In this document: positions 17,208-27,610 of the stretch, one piece after another
How positions within the stretch are numbered: position 1 is the first letter of the stretch
Layout: the number at the start of each line of letters is the position of its first letter
Made by a program: the position numbers and the translations under genes
Assembly: GCA_946411695.1 (NCBI GenBank)
Contig: CAMKEX010000012.1
Span: forward strand, 1-33,008
DNA: 33,008 bases
Direction: 5' to 3'
Origin: an uncultured Lachnospiraceae bacterium
GTDB lineage: Bacteria > Bacillota > Clostridia > Lachnospirales > Lachnospiraceae
The notes under the pieces: generated by a model
The model's input: only the letters and a program-made list of their open reading frames with translations
Database searches by the model: none
What the model was told of the DNA's origin: nothing

Positions 17208-17883
17208 ATGTATATTCCTCTCCCCTCTCGGCCAGCATCTGCAGCAGCTTCTTCAGGAGCGCAGCCGTTTCGGGATGCATGAACTGACGGGCACGGCCTC
17301 CGTCGAAATATTTGAGGGGAGCCTCATCGGTATAGGCGTCCCCCATATAGATCTTGCTGGCCGCTATGCGGTCCATCAGCATCTCCACGACATACCTGCC
17401 CGGCATTTTGACCGGGATCAGAGGGGATTCCCCCTCCTTGCCGCGAAGATTGTAGTCGACCCAGAACTCAAAGTGATGGCGGTTTCTACCCTTGTGATGG
17501 AGCCAGGAGGTCGAGTATCCGATGTCCTCTCTCTCCGCGTTATTGGGGCTGCGGTTGCCCTGAAAATAGCGGGCACCGACCAGAAATTCCGTCGGGGAGT
17601 ACTTGGAGAGATCATGCAGGATCCCCTGCCGGTAGAGGCCGACTTTCCAGCACCCCTCGAGCACAAGCATCTTGTGGCGGGTAACGGTCCGCAGATGTCC
17701 CATAAATTTCTCCCTGGTGATGGGCGGACGGTCGCGGTGCGAGAATTTTCCTGTGTACATTTTCACCAGTCCGTCCGCAGCCGGAGTCACTTTGAATTCG
17801 GAAGCACTGTCCGCCGTCTGCGGTACTGAGGGACAATCCGCCGTCTTGTGAAGTTCGTTTTCTCTATGTGTGGAATCTGTCAT
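17176..17883 (-). CDS. DUF5662-like protein with HD-hydrolase-type residues
   Basis: The 235-residue product resembles DUF5662 proteins, recalled from HDLSKYSPTEF and its surroundings. Conserved-looking residues occur in the order H70, H90-D91, H129-H130, H136-H137 and D171, similar to the metal ligands of HD-domain phosphohydrolases, so a metal-dependent hydrolase is possible but unproven. The frame is open to 18072, but ATG 17883 has GGAG seven bases upstream and conserved sequence begins well after it, so I chose it. Its 3' end overlaps the next gene by 32 bases, which suggests translational coupling. The first ~40 residues are low in conserved features. Confidence 0.75.
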   Translation of the reverse strand: MTDSTHRENELHKTADCPSVPQTADSASEFKVTPAADGLVKMYTGKFSHRDRPPITREKFMGHLRTVTRHKMLVLEGCWKVGLYRQGILHDLSKYSPTEFLVGARYFQGNRSPNNAEREDIGYSTSWLHHKGRNRHHFEFWVDYNLRGKEGESPLIPVKMPGRYVVEMLMDRIAASKIYMGDAYTDEAPLKYFDGGRARQFMHPETAALLKKLLQMLAERGEEYTFAYVRSKLSK

Positions 17884-17916
17884 TTTTCCGCTCCATATGG
17901 TGTGGATCCGTCCGCG

Positions 17917-17940
17917 TAAATGTAAAAATAAATGTAAAAA
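17917..17940. repeat. Perfect 12-bp tandem duplication
   Basis: TAAATGTAAAAA occurs twice head to tail on the plus strand, in the spacer before the DUF5662-like gene, about 34 bases upstream of its ATG. Confidence 0.9.
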
Positions 17941-17973
17941 TCCTGTGGATTCATAAAGAGCTTTGCCCGACCT

Positions 17974-17995
17974 TAAAACATGTATAAAACATGTA
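17974..17995. repeat. Perfect 11-bp tandem duplication
   Basis: TAAAACATGTA occurs twice head to tail, immediately after the stop codon of the GH13 homologue gene. Confidence 0.9.
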
Positions 17996-17998
17996 TTT

Positions 17999-20257
<2,259 letters not shown>

Positions 20258-20355
20258 ATGGTGGACCTCCTTTTATAAAATGTGTAAAAAACACGAAACA
20301 GCCTTGCAATGCCGGAGCCGGTCTTGCGCCTTGTGAAAAGGCAAAAGTACATTTT

Positions 20356-20384
20356 ATTGTATCATAGAATGCAAATGTGCACAA
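20356..20384 (-). promoter_or_regulatory. Promoter of the GH13 homologue operon
   Basis: On the minus strand TTGTGC (20379-20384) and TACAAT (20356-20361) are separated by exactly 17 bases. A leader of about 90 bases follows, containing a small hairpin (GCCTT/AAGGC) and a strong AGGAGG before ATG 20257. Confidence 0.6.
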
Positions 20385-20402
20385 TCAGTTCGACCCGCCC
20401 TG

Positions 20403-22361
20403 CTATGACTCGAACAAAGGAAGGCCGAAAGCGCTGAGAAATCTGGACGGCGCTGCCGGCCGGTCGGGTGTGCCTTCCAGATAGGTGATCGTCAGATTTC
20501 TCTTCGCCCTTGTCATGGCGACATAGAGAAGCCTCCGCTCCTCTTCCACCTGGTCCTGTCTCCAGGACCGTTTGGAGGGAACATTTCCCTCGTTGACATC
20601 CGGAATGAAGACTGTGTCAAATTCCAGCCCCTTGCAGGCGTGCATGGTAAGGATCCTTGCGCCTTCATCCGCGTTCTCCCGGCTGCTGCTCTGTGCAGCA
20701 TCCCTGCTGCGGGACTTCTCCTGCAGGGTCTCGAGGTGCCTGAGCCACTGCCGGACACCGGAAAACCTGCCCGCTTCCGCCTCCAGTTCCTCCAGGACCG
20801 TGCCCGCCCGGTCAAAGTCGGAAAGGGCACAGGCGCGGTATCCGACAGAGTCCAGCAGATAGCGCATGGAATAGACAGGTGAGAGGGAATCCAGAAGCTC
20901 CAGGTCCCGGACCAGTTCCCTGACTGTCTCTCTCTCACAGCCGGCATATTGCAGAAGGTTCCTTTTGTCCGGCACTCCGGGACCAAGGAAACTTCCTGAC
21001 AGAAACCTCTCAGGACGGTTCATGATCTGCAGAAGATCTTCCCGCAGATTACCCGCTGCAGGATAAAAGCGGCCCTGCCCTCCTGCTGCCCCGGCCCCGA
21101 GACTTATGGCAGCCCTGTAATAGGCGCACAGGTCCTGCAGGATCCTGGTCCTGTCCGTGGGGACAGCCTGTCTCCTGCCTGTACCTGCAGCAAGAAAAGG
21201 CACTTGCTGCTCATGCAGAAGGCGCACAAAGGAGGCGGCCGCACCGTGGGTCCTGAAGATCACTGCTGTCTGTCCCCGCTCCTTTCCGCTCATCTTTTTG
21301 AGCTCTGCGGCAATATAGCTGTACTCAAGGTCCCGGTCCGAGAACGGCAGGCAGAGAAAACTCCCCTGCAGATTCGTGCCCGGCCGGAAAGCTTTGTCAA
21401 TGCGGTACTTGTTGCAGCGGATCAGGGAAGAGGCTGCCCGGATCACCTGACTCCCGCAGCGGTAATTGGCCGTCAGAAAAACGATCCGGTCCTCCCTGTC
21501 CGGGGAACCTGTCATCCTGTCCTGTGAACCTGTAAGGCCGGCCCGGCTACCTGCCGCCCTGTCCTGTAGATCTGTCCCCCCGTCCTGTGCCTTTGTCACA
21601 TAGTCCGACAGAAAGCGCTGCATGATCAGGGGGTCTGTCCCGCGGAATCCGTAGATGGACTGATCGTCATCCCCCACGACAAAGAGATTGTCGGCGGGAG
21701 CCGCCAGGAGCTGCAGGGCCCGGTACTGGGAGGGGCTGACATCCTGAAATTCATCGACCAGGATCCATTGAAACCGCTCCCGCCAGACAGCGAGCAGGTC
21801 CGGTTTTTCCTGCAGGAGCCTCACACAGCGGAGGATCATGTCATCAAAGTCCAGCCAGCCGCGCCCCTCCAGATAAGTGTCGTAGATCTCCACAAGAGCA
21901 GGGACCCAGCTCTGCCTGCAGGCAAGGCCGTTTTTGTACCTGCTGATCAGAAGCTGCAGTTCCTCCGCCGTGGTCTTTTCAGGCAGAAAAGGCAGAGGCA
22001 GGCCGCACAGATGGCGAAGGTAGTCCTGTTTTGCGGCCGGATCTATGAGCTTTAGCCTTGCGGCGGCCGACTCCTGCAGGATCCTGAAAAAAACGGAATG
22101 AAATGTTCCGAATACCGTCTCAGGATGCGGACAGGAATGTAAAAAGCGCCTGCGCATATGTGCGGCAGCCGCCCTGGAGAAGGTGAGGACCAGTATGGAG
22201 GATGGATCGACGCCCCGCTCTTCGATCAGACAGCGGATGCGCTGCACCAGTACCAATGTCTTCCCGCTTCCCGGTCCGGCAATAACGGCACAGGGCCCCG
22301 CCCCCTTTCGGATGGCGGTTTCCTGTGCCGGATCAGCTTTCTGTTCACTTCTGTTTCCCAT
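20403..22361 (-). CDS. UvrD/PcrA-like superfamily 1A DNA helicase, compact form
   Basis: An ATP-dependent 3'-5' helicase of the UvrD/Rep group, acting on DNA repair or replication intermediates. From ATG 22361 (GAGG five bases upstream) it has 652 residues, shorter than PcrA/UvrD (about 720-740). Motifs in order: Walker A AGPGSGKT (28-35), TFSRAAAAHM, DEFQD, GDDDQSIYGFRG, NYRCG, MHACKGLEFDTVF and LYVAMTRAKRNL. Between GDDDQSIYGFRG and NYRCG there are four 7-residue repeats (DNA 21495-21578), an unusual place for low-complexity sequence. The frame continues to an ATG at 22433, which has no good ribosome binding site. It follows gltX by 119 bases and is the last gene before the GH13 promoter. 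Confidence 0.9.
   Translation of the reverse strand: MGNRSEQKADPAQETAIRKGAGPCAVIAGPGSGKTLVLVQRIRCLIEERGVDPSSILVLTFSRAAAAHMRRRFLHSCPHPETVFGTFHSVFFRILQESAAARLKLIDPAAKQDYLRHLCGLPLPFLPEKTTAEELQLLISRYKNGLACRQSWVPALVEIYDTYLEGRGWLDFDDMILRCVRLLQEKPDLLAVWRERFQWILVDEFQDVSPSQYRALQLLAAPADNLFVVGDDDQSIYGFRGTDPLIMQRFLSDYVTKAQDGGTDLQDRAAGSRAGLTGSQDRMTGSPDREDRIVFLTANYRCGSQVIRAASSLIRCNKYRIDKAFRPGTNLQGSFLCLPFSDRDLEYSYIAAELKKMSGKERGQTAVIFRTHGAAASFVRLLHEQQVPFLAAGTGRRQAVPTDRTRILQDLCAYYRAAISLGAGAAGGQGRFYPAAGNLREDLLQIMNRPERFLSGSFLGPGVPDKRNLLQYAGCERETVRELVRDLELLDSLSPVYSMRYLLDSVGYRACALSDFDRAGTVLEELEAEAGRFSGVRQWLRHLETLQEKSRSRDAAQSSSRENADEGARILTMHACKGLEFDTVFIPDVNEGNVPSKRSWRQDQVEEERRLLYVAMTRAKRNLTITYLEGTPDRPAAPSRFLSAFGLPLFES
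21495..21578 (-). repeat. Four 21-bp repeats inside the helicase gene
   Basis: Four in-frame units encode GTDLQDR, AAGSRAG, LTGSQDR and MTGSPDR; the second is diverged. The unit length (7 residues) equals that of the mutL repeat, but the sequence is unrelated. Confidence 0.8.
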
Positions 22362-22480
22362 CTTTGCCTCACGATGATTTGAACCGGAGAACACGGTCCT
22401 TTCACATACCATGCCCGGGATAAATGAAGGCATGTTTTTTCAGAACAAAAAATGTATCCCCTTCCGTGAACATTGTCAGA

Positions 22481-23926
22481 TCAGGAAAGCTTGTCAATGG
22501 ATCTGCGGATTCTGGAGAGCGACTCCTCTTTGCCCAGGATCTCCAGGATCTCTGTCGCTCCGGCGGGTGTCACGCTCTTGCCGGATACCGCGATGCGGAC
22601 AGGCCAGAGAACATAGCCGTTCTTGTAGCCTTTTTCCGCAATAAAGGCCTTGAGAGCCGCAAAGAGGTCCTCGTTGGTCCAGGAATCCTGCGCCTCGAGG
22701 ACAGGCAGGACCTCCTGCAGGACAGTCAGAGCTGTCTCGGGATTGGTCTTCATCTTCTTGTGGCGGAAAAGCTCCGCATCATAGTCGGGCAGTTCCTCAA
22801 AGAAGGAGACCATATCCGGAATATCGGGCCAGATCTCGATGCGGGTGCGCACCATCTCAGAGATCTTGCGCAGGTCGAGGTCTTTGCTGATGGCCTTCCT
22901 GAGCCAGGGCTCCGCCTGTGCAAAGAAGACATCGGGATCCATGGCCTTGAGATATTCGCCGTTCATCCAGCGGAGTTTTGTGTAATCGAACACAGAGGGG
23001 GAACGGCCCATGCGGTGGTAGTCAAACTGCTCCACCAGTTCCTCGAGGGAGAAGATCTCCCGGTCGCTGTCGGGGGACCATCCCAGAAGAGCGATAAAAT
23101 TGACAACCGCTTCGGATACAAATCCCTGTTCGATCAGATCCTCATAGGAGGAGTGGCCGCTGCGCTTGGACAGCTTGTGGTGCTCCTCGTCTGTGATCAG
23201 CGGGCAGTGGATATACTTGGGAATCTCCCAGCCGAAGGCCTCATAGAGGCGGTTGTACTTGGGCGTGGAGGAGATGTACTCATTGCCGCGGATGACATGG
23301 GTGATACCCATGAGGTGGTCGTCGACGACATTGGCGAAATTGTAGGTGGGATAGCCGTCGGACTTGATGAGGATCATGTCGTCAAGCTCTTTGTTCTCGA
23401 CCGTGACATCGCCGTAGAGCTCGTCCGTGAAGGTCGTGGTGCCTTCCTGGGGATTGTTCTGGCGGATGACATAGGGCTTGCCCGCAGCGAGATTTTTCTC
23501 CACTTCTTCTTTGGACAGATGGAGGCAGTGCTTGTCGTAGACATTGATCTCCTTGCCCTCGATGGTCTGTGTCAGTGAAGCCAGACGTTCCGGTGTGCAG
23601 AAGCAGTAATATGCCTCTCCCTTTTCGATCAGTTCCTTTGCATACTTTGTGTAGATGCCTGCTGCGACACGCTCGCTCTGAACATAGGGACCGACGCCGC
23701 CGTCCTTGTCAGGGCTCTCGTCGGGGATCAGTCTGGTCTCCTCCAGTGTGCGGTTGATGATCTCCACCGCTCCCTCGACCTGGCGGACCTGGTCGGTATC
23801 TTCGATCCGAAGGATGAAGTCTCCGCCTTCGTGTTTGGCGATGAGATAGGCATAAAGCGCTGTGCGCAGGTTTCCGACATGCATGCGGCCCGTAGGACTG
23901 GGCGCGTATCTGGTTCTGATTTTCAT
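22481..23926 (-). CDS. gltX: Glutamyl-tRNA synthetase
   Basis: A class I aminoacyl-tRNA synthetase that charges tRNA-Glu. In bacteria lacking GlnRS it also charges tRNA-Gln. The 481-residue protein starts [13 protein letters not shown] with the HIGH-type motif at H16 (HVGN) and has the KMSKS-type motif KLSKR at 251-255. The frame is open upstream to 24112, but ATG 23926 has GGAG six bases before it and matches the conserved N-terminus, so the longer form and its overlap with the preceding gene are artefacts. No T-box leader was seen in the 121-base spacer. It lies between the RNase HI-dUTPase fusion and the helicase gene. Confidence 0.96.
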   Translation of the reverse strand: MKIRTRYAPSPTGRMHVGNLRTALYAYLIAKHEGGDFILRIEDTDQVRQVEGAVEIINRTLEETRLIPDESPDKDGGVGPYVQSERVAAGIYTKYAKELIEKGEAYYCFCTPERLASLTQTIEGKEINVYDKHCLHLSKEEVEKNLAAGKPYVIRQNNPQEGTTTFTDELYGDVTVENKELDDMILIKSDGYPTYNFANVVDDHLMGITHVIRGNEYISSTPKYNRLYEAFGWEIPKYIHCPLITDEEHHKLSKRSGHSSYEDLIEQGFVSEAVVNFIALLGWSPDSDREIFSLEELVEQFDYHRMGRSPSVFDYTKLRWMNGEYLKAMDPDVFFAQAEPWLRKAISKDLDLRKISEMVRTRIEIWPDIPDMVSFFEELPDYDAELFRHKKMKTNPETALTVLQEVLPVLEAQDSWTNEDLFAALKAFIAEKGYKNGYVLWPVRIAVSGKSVTPAGATEILEILGKEESLSRIRRSIDKLS

Positions 23927-24031
23927 AGTCTGCTCCAATGTATTGTGTAGGGTTAAAAAGTAGCGTTGAATGACTTGGTTTTTCAATAAAAGAAGGCAGA
24001 AACAGCAGGATGAAAATCCGCGGCCGCTTCC

Positions 24032-24059
24032 TTCTATTGTAGTCCTTCTATTGTAGTCC
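24032..24059. repeat. Perfect 14-bp tandem duplication at the stop codon of the RNase HI-dUTPase gene
   Basis: TTCTATTGTAGTCC occurs twice head to tail on the plus strand. The upstream copy (46-59 side) encodes the final codons and stop TAG; the second copy lies just beyond the stop and would encode the same ending. Confidence 0.92.
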
Positions 24060-25106
24060 GGTGGATCCGAATCCGCCCCGGTCCTCGCTGTCCAGATGAT
24101 CGACTTCCTCAAAAATGAGGTCGGGCTGGCGGCGTTCTATACGGAACTGGCAGATCCTGTCGTTGATATGGATGTGTGTGTCCCGCATGGCGATGACGGG
24201 CATTCTCCACAGATCGCCGTCTCCGCAGTAGGAATTGTCGACGACACCGTGGTGATTGGCCTGAATGATGCCGAAATTCTTGTAGGTGCTGCTGCGGGGA
24301 ACGATATGGGCTTCGTATCCCTCGGGGAGTTTCATGGCCACCCCAAGGCTGATGAGGCGGAAATCACCCTTTTTGAGTTCAACGTCCTCCGCGGAGCGAA
24401 GATCGACCCAGTTGGCGCTGTTGGTCGGCGGCTGCAGCTTGTCAATCTGATCGCTCAGATAGCGGACACGGATGGTCTGCACAGGTTCCGTCCGGGGCGT
24501 CTGAGATGTCACAGATGTCCCTGACAGGCGGGAGGAAGTCCGGTCGGGTTCCGCAGCTGCAGGTGCGGCCTGCCCGGCTTCTTCAGACCTGGTATCGAGC
24601 CATTCCGACGCCTGTGTCAGAGGGGCGGCAGTGTCGTCAAAACTCCAGCCCACCTTGTCCGCCGCGGCTGTCGCCAGCTGGTCGCAGCGCTCGTTTTCCG
24701 GGTGGTCGGCGTGGCCCTTGACCCAGCGGAAGGTCATTCTGTGGGGCGCAAGCGCTTTCAGGAGACGCGTCCACAGGTCCTGGTTCTTGACAGGCGCCTT
24801 TGAAGAGGTCACCCAGCCGTTCTTCTGCCAGTTGCTGATCCAGTTCTTTGCAAAAGCGTCCACAACATACCTGGAATCCGAATAGATCACGCCTTCACAG
24901 GGCTCGCCCAGGCGGCCGATCTCTTCCAGGGCCGCAATGACCCCCATCAGTTCCATGCGGTTGTTGGTGGTGTGGGGATAACCGCCGGAGAGTTCTTTTT
25001 CAAGAGTCTGCCCCTGCGCATTCTGCAGGCGGACGATTGCCCCGTAACCACCGGGGCCGTCCGGGTTGCCGCGCGCGGCTCCGTCTGTAAAAATAATGAC
25101 TTTCAT
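24048..25106 (-). CDS. RNase HI - dUTPase fusion protein
   Basis: One uninterrupted 352-residue frame holds two complete enzymes. Residues 1-~150 are RNase HI, with the catalytic set D8, E52, D77, H132 and D142 ([40 protein letters not shown]). Residues ~210-352 are a trimeric-type dUTPase, with motifs D235-L-R-S-A, P270-R-S-S, GVVD290NSY, R317-I-C-Q and R343-GGFGSTG. A linker of about 55 residues rich in Ala, Thr, Ser and Pro joins them, with no internal ATG at the dUTPase start. RNase HI removes RNA from RNA-DNA hybrids; dUTPase keeps uracil out of DNA. AAGGA precedes the ATG by 10 bases. The MutS-like gene ends 24 bases upstream. Confidence 0.93.
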   Translation of the reverse strand: MKVIIFTDGAARGNPDGPGGYGAIVRLQNAQGQTLEKELSGGYPHTTNNRMELMGVIAALEEIGRLGEPCEGVIYSDSRYVVDAFAKNWISNWQKNGWVTSSKAPVKNQDLWTRLLKALAPHRMTFRWVKGHADHPENERCDQLATAAADKVGWSFDDTAAPLTQASEWLDTRSEEAGQAAPAAAEPDRTSSRLSGTSVTSQTPRTEPVQTIRVRYLSDQIDKLQPPTNSANWVDLRSAEDVELKKGDFRLISLGVAMKLPEGYEAHIVPRSSTYKNFGIIQANHHGVVDNSYCGDGDLWRMPVIAMRDTHIHINDRICQFRIERRQPDLIFEEVDHLDSEDRGGFGSTGLQ

Positions 25107-25130
25107 ATAGTCTGTTTCCTTTTATCAGTT

Positions 25131-26837
25131 TTACTGCCAGTTCCCCTCCTGCAGAAATCTGTCAGCCCGCTCCCTGGCCTTGTCAACGATGGCGCGGTCA
25201 TAGCCCAGGGTACCCAGAAGGGCAATGGCATTGCAGGAAGTCGAAGGTCCCTTCATCAGTCTGTAGGAGAAGCGGACGTCCCCGTCCACGATCTCCTCTC
25301 CGAAGTGGTAGTTGTCATAGACATCCTGCAGAAGACCTGTCAGTTCAAGGTCGTGGGTAGCCGCAAAGCAGAGGGTCTTTGTCCCCGCAAAGCAGCGCAG
25401 GATCTCCGCGGACGCGGCGATGCGCTCCACGGTATTCGTGCCTCTGAGCACCTCATCGATACAGCACAGGACCGGGTTCTGCTGCCTGGAGGCGTCCGTT
25501 TTCTGCTCCGCCGCAGCGAGGATCCTTCGAAGGGATTTGATCTCCACAATAAAATAGCTTTCTCCGTCCTGCAGGCTGTCCCTGAGTGCCATGGAAGAAT
25601 AGATCCTGTAGCAGCCGGCGCGATAGCTCTCAGCGGGAGCGATGCCCGCCGTCTGGGACAGCAGGGCGCATAGGGCCGCCGCCTTCAGGAAAGTGGATTT
25701 TCCGGAGGCGTTGGAGCCGGTCAGAAGGACAGGGCGGGACGCTTCTATGCTGTTGCTGACAGGATCAGCCAGAAGCGGATGATACAGGTCCCGGGCACTA
25801 AAGGATGCATCCTCTTCCAGGACGGGAACCGCATAAAAAGGCAGGGTCTGCCTCCAGGATGCAATGCTGATACAGGCATCGATCCGTCCGGTGATGGTCA
25901 GAAGGGCATCGATCTCCTCCTGCCTTCCCCGCATCTGTGCCAGCATTTTGTTGAATTTGATGAGATCCAGATGAAAGAGGATCCGCACATATTCCATGAT
26001 GAAGCCGAAGGGGTCTGAATCCGTACCCGCACTTCCCAGCAGCAAAGAAGATCCTCTGCGGAAACCGGCAAATGCCTTCAGCAGTCCGGGGATCTGCCGG
26101 GTCTCCTCCTCGACAGCCGGGCATTTCTCTTTTTCCAGGGCCTGTGCGCAGTCCAGCAGGCGGAAAATGTAGTTGAACACCTGAAAATAGGGCGCGATGA
26201 CAGCCTTTTCCCTGAAATACGTGCGCAGATTCCAGGCAAAAACGAACAGAAGCACGAGAATGCCGATCCCTGTGTGCAGGAACATCAGACCGAAGGCTGC
26301 AAAGGGCGCAATGGCTGCAATATAATGGGGCAGATTTCTGCGCTCCCCCAGAGCAGTCGTAAAATCGAGGTAGTCGTACAGGGAATACCGGCCCGCGTGC
26401 CCCAGCTCTGAAAGGATCTCCTGCAGGCGGATCCTGGTCTCCTCATTGGCAGGGTCCGAAAACCAGTCATACTTTTCCTGCTTGAAAGCAAGCTCCCGGG
26501 CACTCATGGAGGGCGTCCGCAGAAGGTAATACATATACTCCTCCCCTGACGCGCTGCAGGTGCTGTCCATCACATGGAAGAGACGGTCCAGATCAAGATC
26601 GTTCCAGGTGATGTCATCGATCTGGAAGCCCTGCCTGTGGTGCAGATAGTACTGCGGGATCTGGGCATAGCGCTCCGGCGGCGTCTTCTTTGCAGAAGGC
26701 TTTCCGAAACCGCTGCGCAGTGACTGAATCAGTTTTGCGCGGGTCCTCTTCCGCTCCTGCATGCCCAGCATCAGAGTGATGACAGCAAACAGGATGAGAA
26801 GACCCGCAAATGAAAAGATCGGCTGAAATTGTCCCAT
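25131..26837 (-). CDS. Membrane-anchored MutS-like ATPase
   Basis: A 568-residue member of the MutS superfamily, distinct from the true MutS encoded at 11987-14776. It lacks the FYE mismatch-recognition domain. It has an N-terminal membrane segment (about 9-26), a second hydrophobic region that could form two further segments (about 171-206), a MutS-like core, and the ATPase domain with Walker A GSNASGKST (374-382) and Walker B CCIDEVLRGTN (D461, E462). Proteins of this kind are widespread in Firmicutes and Bacteroidetes, but I know of no settled function. The ribosome binding site is weak (GGAG about 14 bases before the ATG). It lies 34 bases after the beta-helix gene and 24 bases before the RNase HI-dUTPase gene. 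Confidence 0.85.
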   Translation of the reverse strand: MGQFQPIFSFAGLLILFAVITLMLGMQERKRTRAKLIQSLRSGFGKPSAKKTPPERYAQIPQYYLHHRQGFQIDDITWNDLDLDRLFHVMDSTCSASGEEYMYYLLRTPSMSARELAFKQEKYDWFSDPANEETRIRLQEILSELGHAGRYSLYDYLDFTTALGERRNLPHYIAAIAPFAAFGLMFLHTGIGILVLLFVFAWNLRTYFREKAVIAPYFQVFNYIFRLLDCAQALEKEKCPAVEEETRQIPGLLKAFAGFRRGSSLLLGSAGTDSDPFGFIMEYVRILFHLDLIKFNKMLAQMRGRQEEIDALLTITGRIDACISIASWRQTLPFYAVPVLEEDASFSARDLYHPLLADPVSNSIEASRPVLLTGSNASGKSTFLKAAALCALLSQTAGIAPAESYRAGCYRIYSSMALRDSLQDGESYFIVEIKSLRRILAAAEQKTDASRQQNPVLCCIDEVLRGTNTVERIAASAEILRCFAGTKTLCFAATHDLELTGLLQDVYDNYHFGEEIVDGDVRFSYRLMKGPSTSCNAIALLGTLGYDRAIVDKARERADRFLQEGNWQ

Positions 26838-26871
26838 AGTTGTAATGAATTCTCCGGATCAGAGGAAAAGA

Positions 26872-27552
26872 TCATTCCTCGACGATTTTCTCCACGACAT
26901 GGTCTTTGTCTTTGTAAACATGCCAGGCGGGAACCGTGCCTCTGATCATGGAAAGAGGGTAAATGTTAGTGTGAGGTCCGACAACACTGCCGGGATTGAG
27001 TACGGAGTTACAGCCGACATCGACCCAGTCGCCCAGGATGGCGCCGATCTTGCGCAGGCCGGTCGCTGTATGTGTCCCGTCGCAGTGGATCATGATGTTC
27101 TTCTTGTCAGCCTTGACATTGGAGGTGATGGAACCCGCGCCCATGTGTGCATGGAATCCCAGAACACTGTCGCCGACGTAATTGTAATGGGGCACCTCGA
27201 CCTTGTTGAAGAGGATCACGTTCTTGAGCTCGGTGGAATTGCCGACTGTCGTTCCCTTTCCCACGATGGCGCTTCCGCGGATAAAGGCGCACTGACGGAC
27301 CGTAGCGTCCTCATCGATGATGCAGGGGCCGCCGATATAGGCACTGTCAAAAACAGTTGCGCTCTTTGCAACCCAGATGTCCTCGCCCCTCTGCTCGAAG
27401 CGGTCAGCCGGAAGTGTGGGGCCGATCCTGCGGATAAAGTCGCTGATCATGGGCAGCACTTCCCATGCATATGTGGTCTGTGTAAAGAGTTCAGCTGCAA
27501 TGGTCTCATTGAGATCAAAAATCTTCTCATTGGTAAAATCTGTAAGCTGCAT
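26872..27552 (-). CDS. Left-handed beta-helix (hexapeptide repeat) protein resembling the GlmU C-terminal domain
   Basis: The 226-residue protein has a short helical N-terminus and then hexapeptide repeats from about residue 58 onward. These include the block VEVPHYNYVGDSVLGFHAHMGAG, split across 118-140, and SITSNVK, which resemble the acetyltransferase half of GlmU. The nucleotidyltransferase half of GlmU is absent, so calling it a UDP-GlcNAc pyrophosphorylase, as such proteins often are, would not be supported. It probably is a trimeric acyl- or acetyltransferase with a sugar-nucleotide-like substrate. AAGGAGG lies five bases before ATG. It lies 58 bases after topB and 34 bases before the MutS-like gene. 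Confidence 0.8.
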   Translation of the reverse strand: MQLTDFTNEKIFDLNETIAAELFTQTTYAWEVLPMISDFIRRIGPTLPADRFEQRGEDIWVAKSATVFDSAYIGGPCIIDEDATVRQCAFIRGSAIVGKGTTVGNSTELKNVILFNKVEVPHYNYVGDSVLGFHAHMGAGSITSNVKADKKNIMIHCDGTHTATGLRKIGAILGDWVDVGCNSVLNPGSVVGPHTNIYPLSMIRGTVPAWHVYKDKDHVVEKIVEE

Positions 27553-27610
27553 ATTATCCTCCTTGACTAAAAATTACTTTTCACGGGGTGCAGAATTGTA
27601 TGTACTATGA

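Noticed and set aside
22424-23578. 384-codon plus-strand frame opposite gltX
   Set aside because: Antisense shadow of a well-conserved synthetase gene; no motif or ribosome binding site supports it.
23927-24112. 62-residue N-terminal extension of gltX overlapping the upstream gene
   Set aside because: Conserved GltX starts at [13 protein letters not shown], which has its own GGAG site at proper spacing.
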